DNA of 64,000 nucleotides from Rhodoblastus sp963727035. GTDB taxonomy: Bacteria > Pseudomonadota > Alphaproteobacteria > Rhizobiales > Beijerinckiaceae. Location: the NCBI GenBank assembly GCA_963727035.1, contig CAVSEY010000010.1, positions 1 through 64,000 of the forward strand. Reading direction: 5' to 3'. Of the stretch, positions 63,274 to 64,000 are shown piece after piece. The first letter of the stretch is position 1. Every line of letters starts with the position of its first letter. Made by a program: the position numbers and the translations under genes. Below the pieces are notes generated by a model that was not told the origin of the DNA, made no database searches, and worked only from the letters and a program-made list of their open reading frames with translations.

Positions 63274-63561
63274 TCAGTTTTTCGGCCGCAGACCCGACTC
63301 GATTTGATCCAGAGCGGAATCGAGCGCGATGCGTATTTCGGCGAGGGCTTCGACGGCGGAAAGCGCCGTCTCCTGCTCATAGAGCGTCGCCGCCTGCTGC
63401 GCCAGTTCCGCCAGCAGCCGGCCCCAGGCCTCGGGCTCGGCGAAAGCCCTTTGCATGGACAGCGACATGGCGCCGCCGGAAATGAACAGGCGCAGGATTT
63501 CGGTGCCGCCATGGGCCTCGACATCGGGCGGGATCGCCAATTCATGCTTCATCTTGGACAT
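63274..63561 (-). CDS. DUF5076 family protein
   Basis: 95 residues (MSKMKHELAIPPDVEAHGGT, EILRLFISGGAMSLSMQRAF, WGRLLAELAQQAATLYEQET). This is the small DUF5076 family that I recall accompanies pyruvate dehydrogenase genes in Hyphomicrobiales; its function is not known. It lies 12 bp after pdhB and 9 bp before the E2-like gene, so it is clearly in the same operon. Confidence 0.8.
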   Translation of the reverse strand: MSKMKHELAIPPDVEAHGGTEILRLFISGGAMSLSMQRAFAEPEAWGRLLAELAQQAATLYEQETALSAVEALAEIRIALDSALDQIESGLRPKN

Positions 63562-63573
63562 GCGATTTGTCCC

Positions 63574-64000
63574 TCAAGTCTTTAAGTATAGCGTCTTTTT
63601 CGCCGCCTCGACAATGTCGGCCTCGGTCGGCAGCGCGAGCTTTTCGAGGTTGGCGGCATAGGGCATGGGAACGTCCTGTCCGGTCACCCGCGCCACCGGG
63701 GCGTCGAGATCGTCGAACGCCTCCTCCATCAGCCGCGCCGAGATTTCGGAGGCGATCCCGCCCTGCGGCCAGCCCTCGTCCACCGCCACGCAGCGCCCGG
63801 TCTTGGCGACCGAGCCGAGAATGGTCGCCATGTCGAGCGGCCTCAGGGTGCGCAGATCGATCACCTCGGCCTCGATGTCCTCCTCCGCCAGCCGCTCGGC
63901 CGCTTTCAGCGCGAGGCCGACGCCGTGGGAAAAGGCGACGATCGTCACGTCGCGGCCGGCCCGCGCGATATTGGCGGCGCCGATCGGAACCAGATGGTCT
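63574..64000 (-). CDS. pdhB: Pyruvate dehydrogenase E1 component subunit beta (3' part; continues past window)
   Basis: The last 141 residues of an E1-beta: HLVPIGAANIARAGRDVTIV, EDIEAEVIDLRTLRPLDMAT, CVAVDEGWPQGGIASEISAR, and the end MPYAANLEKLALPTEADIVE. This is the C-terminal transketolase domain. With E1-alpha it decarboxylates pyruvate using thiamine diphosphate. The 5' end is outside the window, so a possible N-terminal lipoyl domain, common in alphaproteobacterial PdhB, cannot be checked. Confidence 0.93.
   Translation of the reverse strand, partial: DHLVPIGAANIARAGRDVTIVAFSHGVGLALKAAERLAEEDIEAEVIDLRTLRPLDMATILGSVAKTGRCVAVDEGWPQGGIASEISARLMEEAFDDLDAPVARVTGQDVPMPYAANLEKLALPTEADIVEAAKKTLYLKT

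Overview
The window looks like the chromosome of an alphaproteobacterium of the Hyphomicrobiales (Rhizobiales), possibly Beijerinckiaceae or Methylocystaceae. Evidence: high GC; the conserved gene run gltA / lpxB-lpxI-lpxA-fabZ-lpxD-bamA-rseP-dxr-cdsA-uppS-frr-pyrH-tsf-rpsB; a C-terminally extended RpsB; a LexA box of the GTTC-N7-GTTC type; and a DUF5076 gene inside a pyruvate dehydrogenase operon. The family-level placement is inference.

Layout. 1-4.7 kb is mobile-element debris: an IS21 element (istA/istB) inserted in a group II intron, then an internally deleted IS630. 4.8-10.2 kb carries phosphate/phosphotransfer genes: a CYTH triphosphatase-like protein, a PhoU-like protein coupled to a pyruvate phosphate dikinase that lacks its C-terminal substrate domain, and a PPK2 polyphosphate kinase. 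10.5-12.7 kb has small conserved genes and a retropepsin-like protease whose reading frame starts with the N-terminus of an SRAP (YedK/HMCES) protein. 13.3-21.1 kb is a 7.8-kb genomic island in tRNA-Gln, bounded by a 25-bp direct repeat. It carries a tyrosine integrase, IS66, IS4 and ISAs1 material, a degenerate type I-C CRISPR array, two small exported proteins and a frameshifted serine recombinase. 21.4-29.2 kb is a decayed Mu-like prophage (repressor, Ner, MuA, MuB, Mor-like activator, major head protein). Part of its transposase gene has been inverted between 10-bp inverted repeats.

29.4-53.7 kb is core genome: lexA with its SOS box, cynS, comEC, gltX, gltA, then the lipid A / outer-membrane assembly / isoprenoid / translation run on the minus strand. 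54.0-58.7 kb, just upstream of rpsB, is a second group II intron. Its maturase gene was hit by an IS256-family element, which was then hit by a second copy of itself in opposite orientation; both 8-bp target duplications are readable and both copies are exactly 1399 bp. 59-64 kb holds two exported proteins, a winged-helix/TPR regulator, and the end of a pyruvate dehydrogenase operon whose E2-like protein has lost both the lipoyl lysine and the catalytic histidine.

Quality note: single-base frameshifts occur in genes expected to be essential (lpxD, dxr, cdsA twice), some in homopolymers. Residual assembly indels are therefore likely, and single-frameshift pseudogene calls here should be treated with care.
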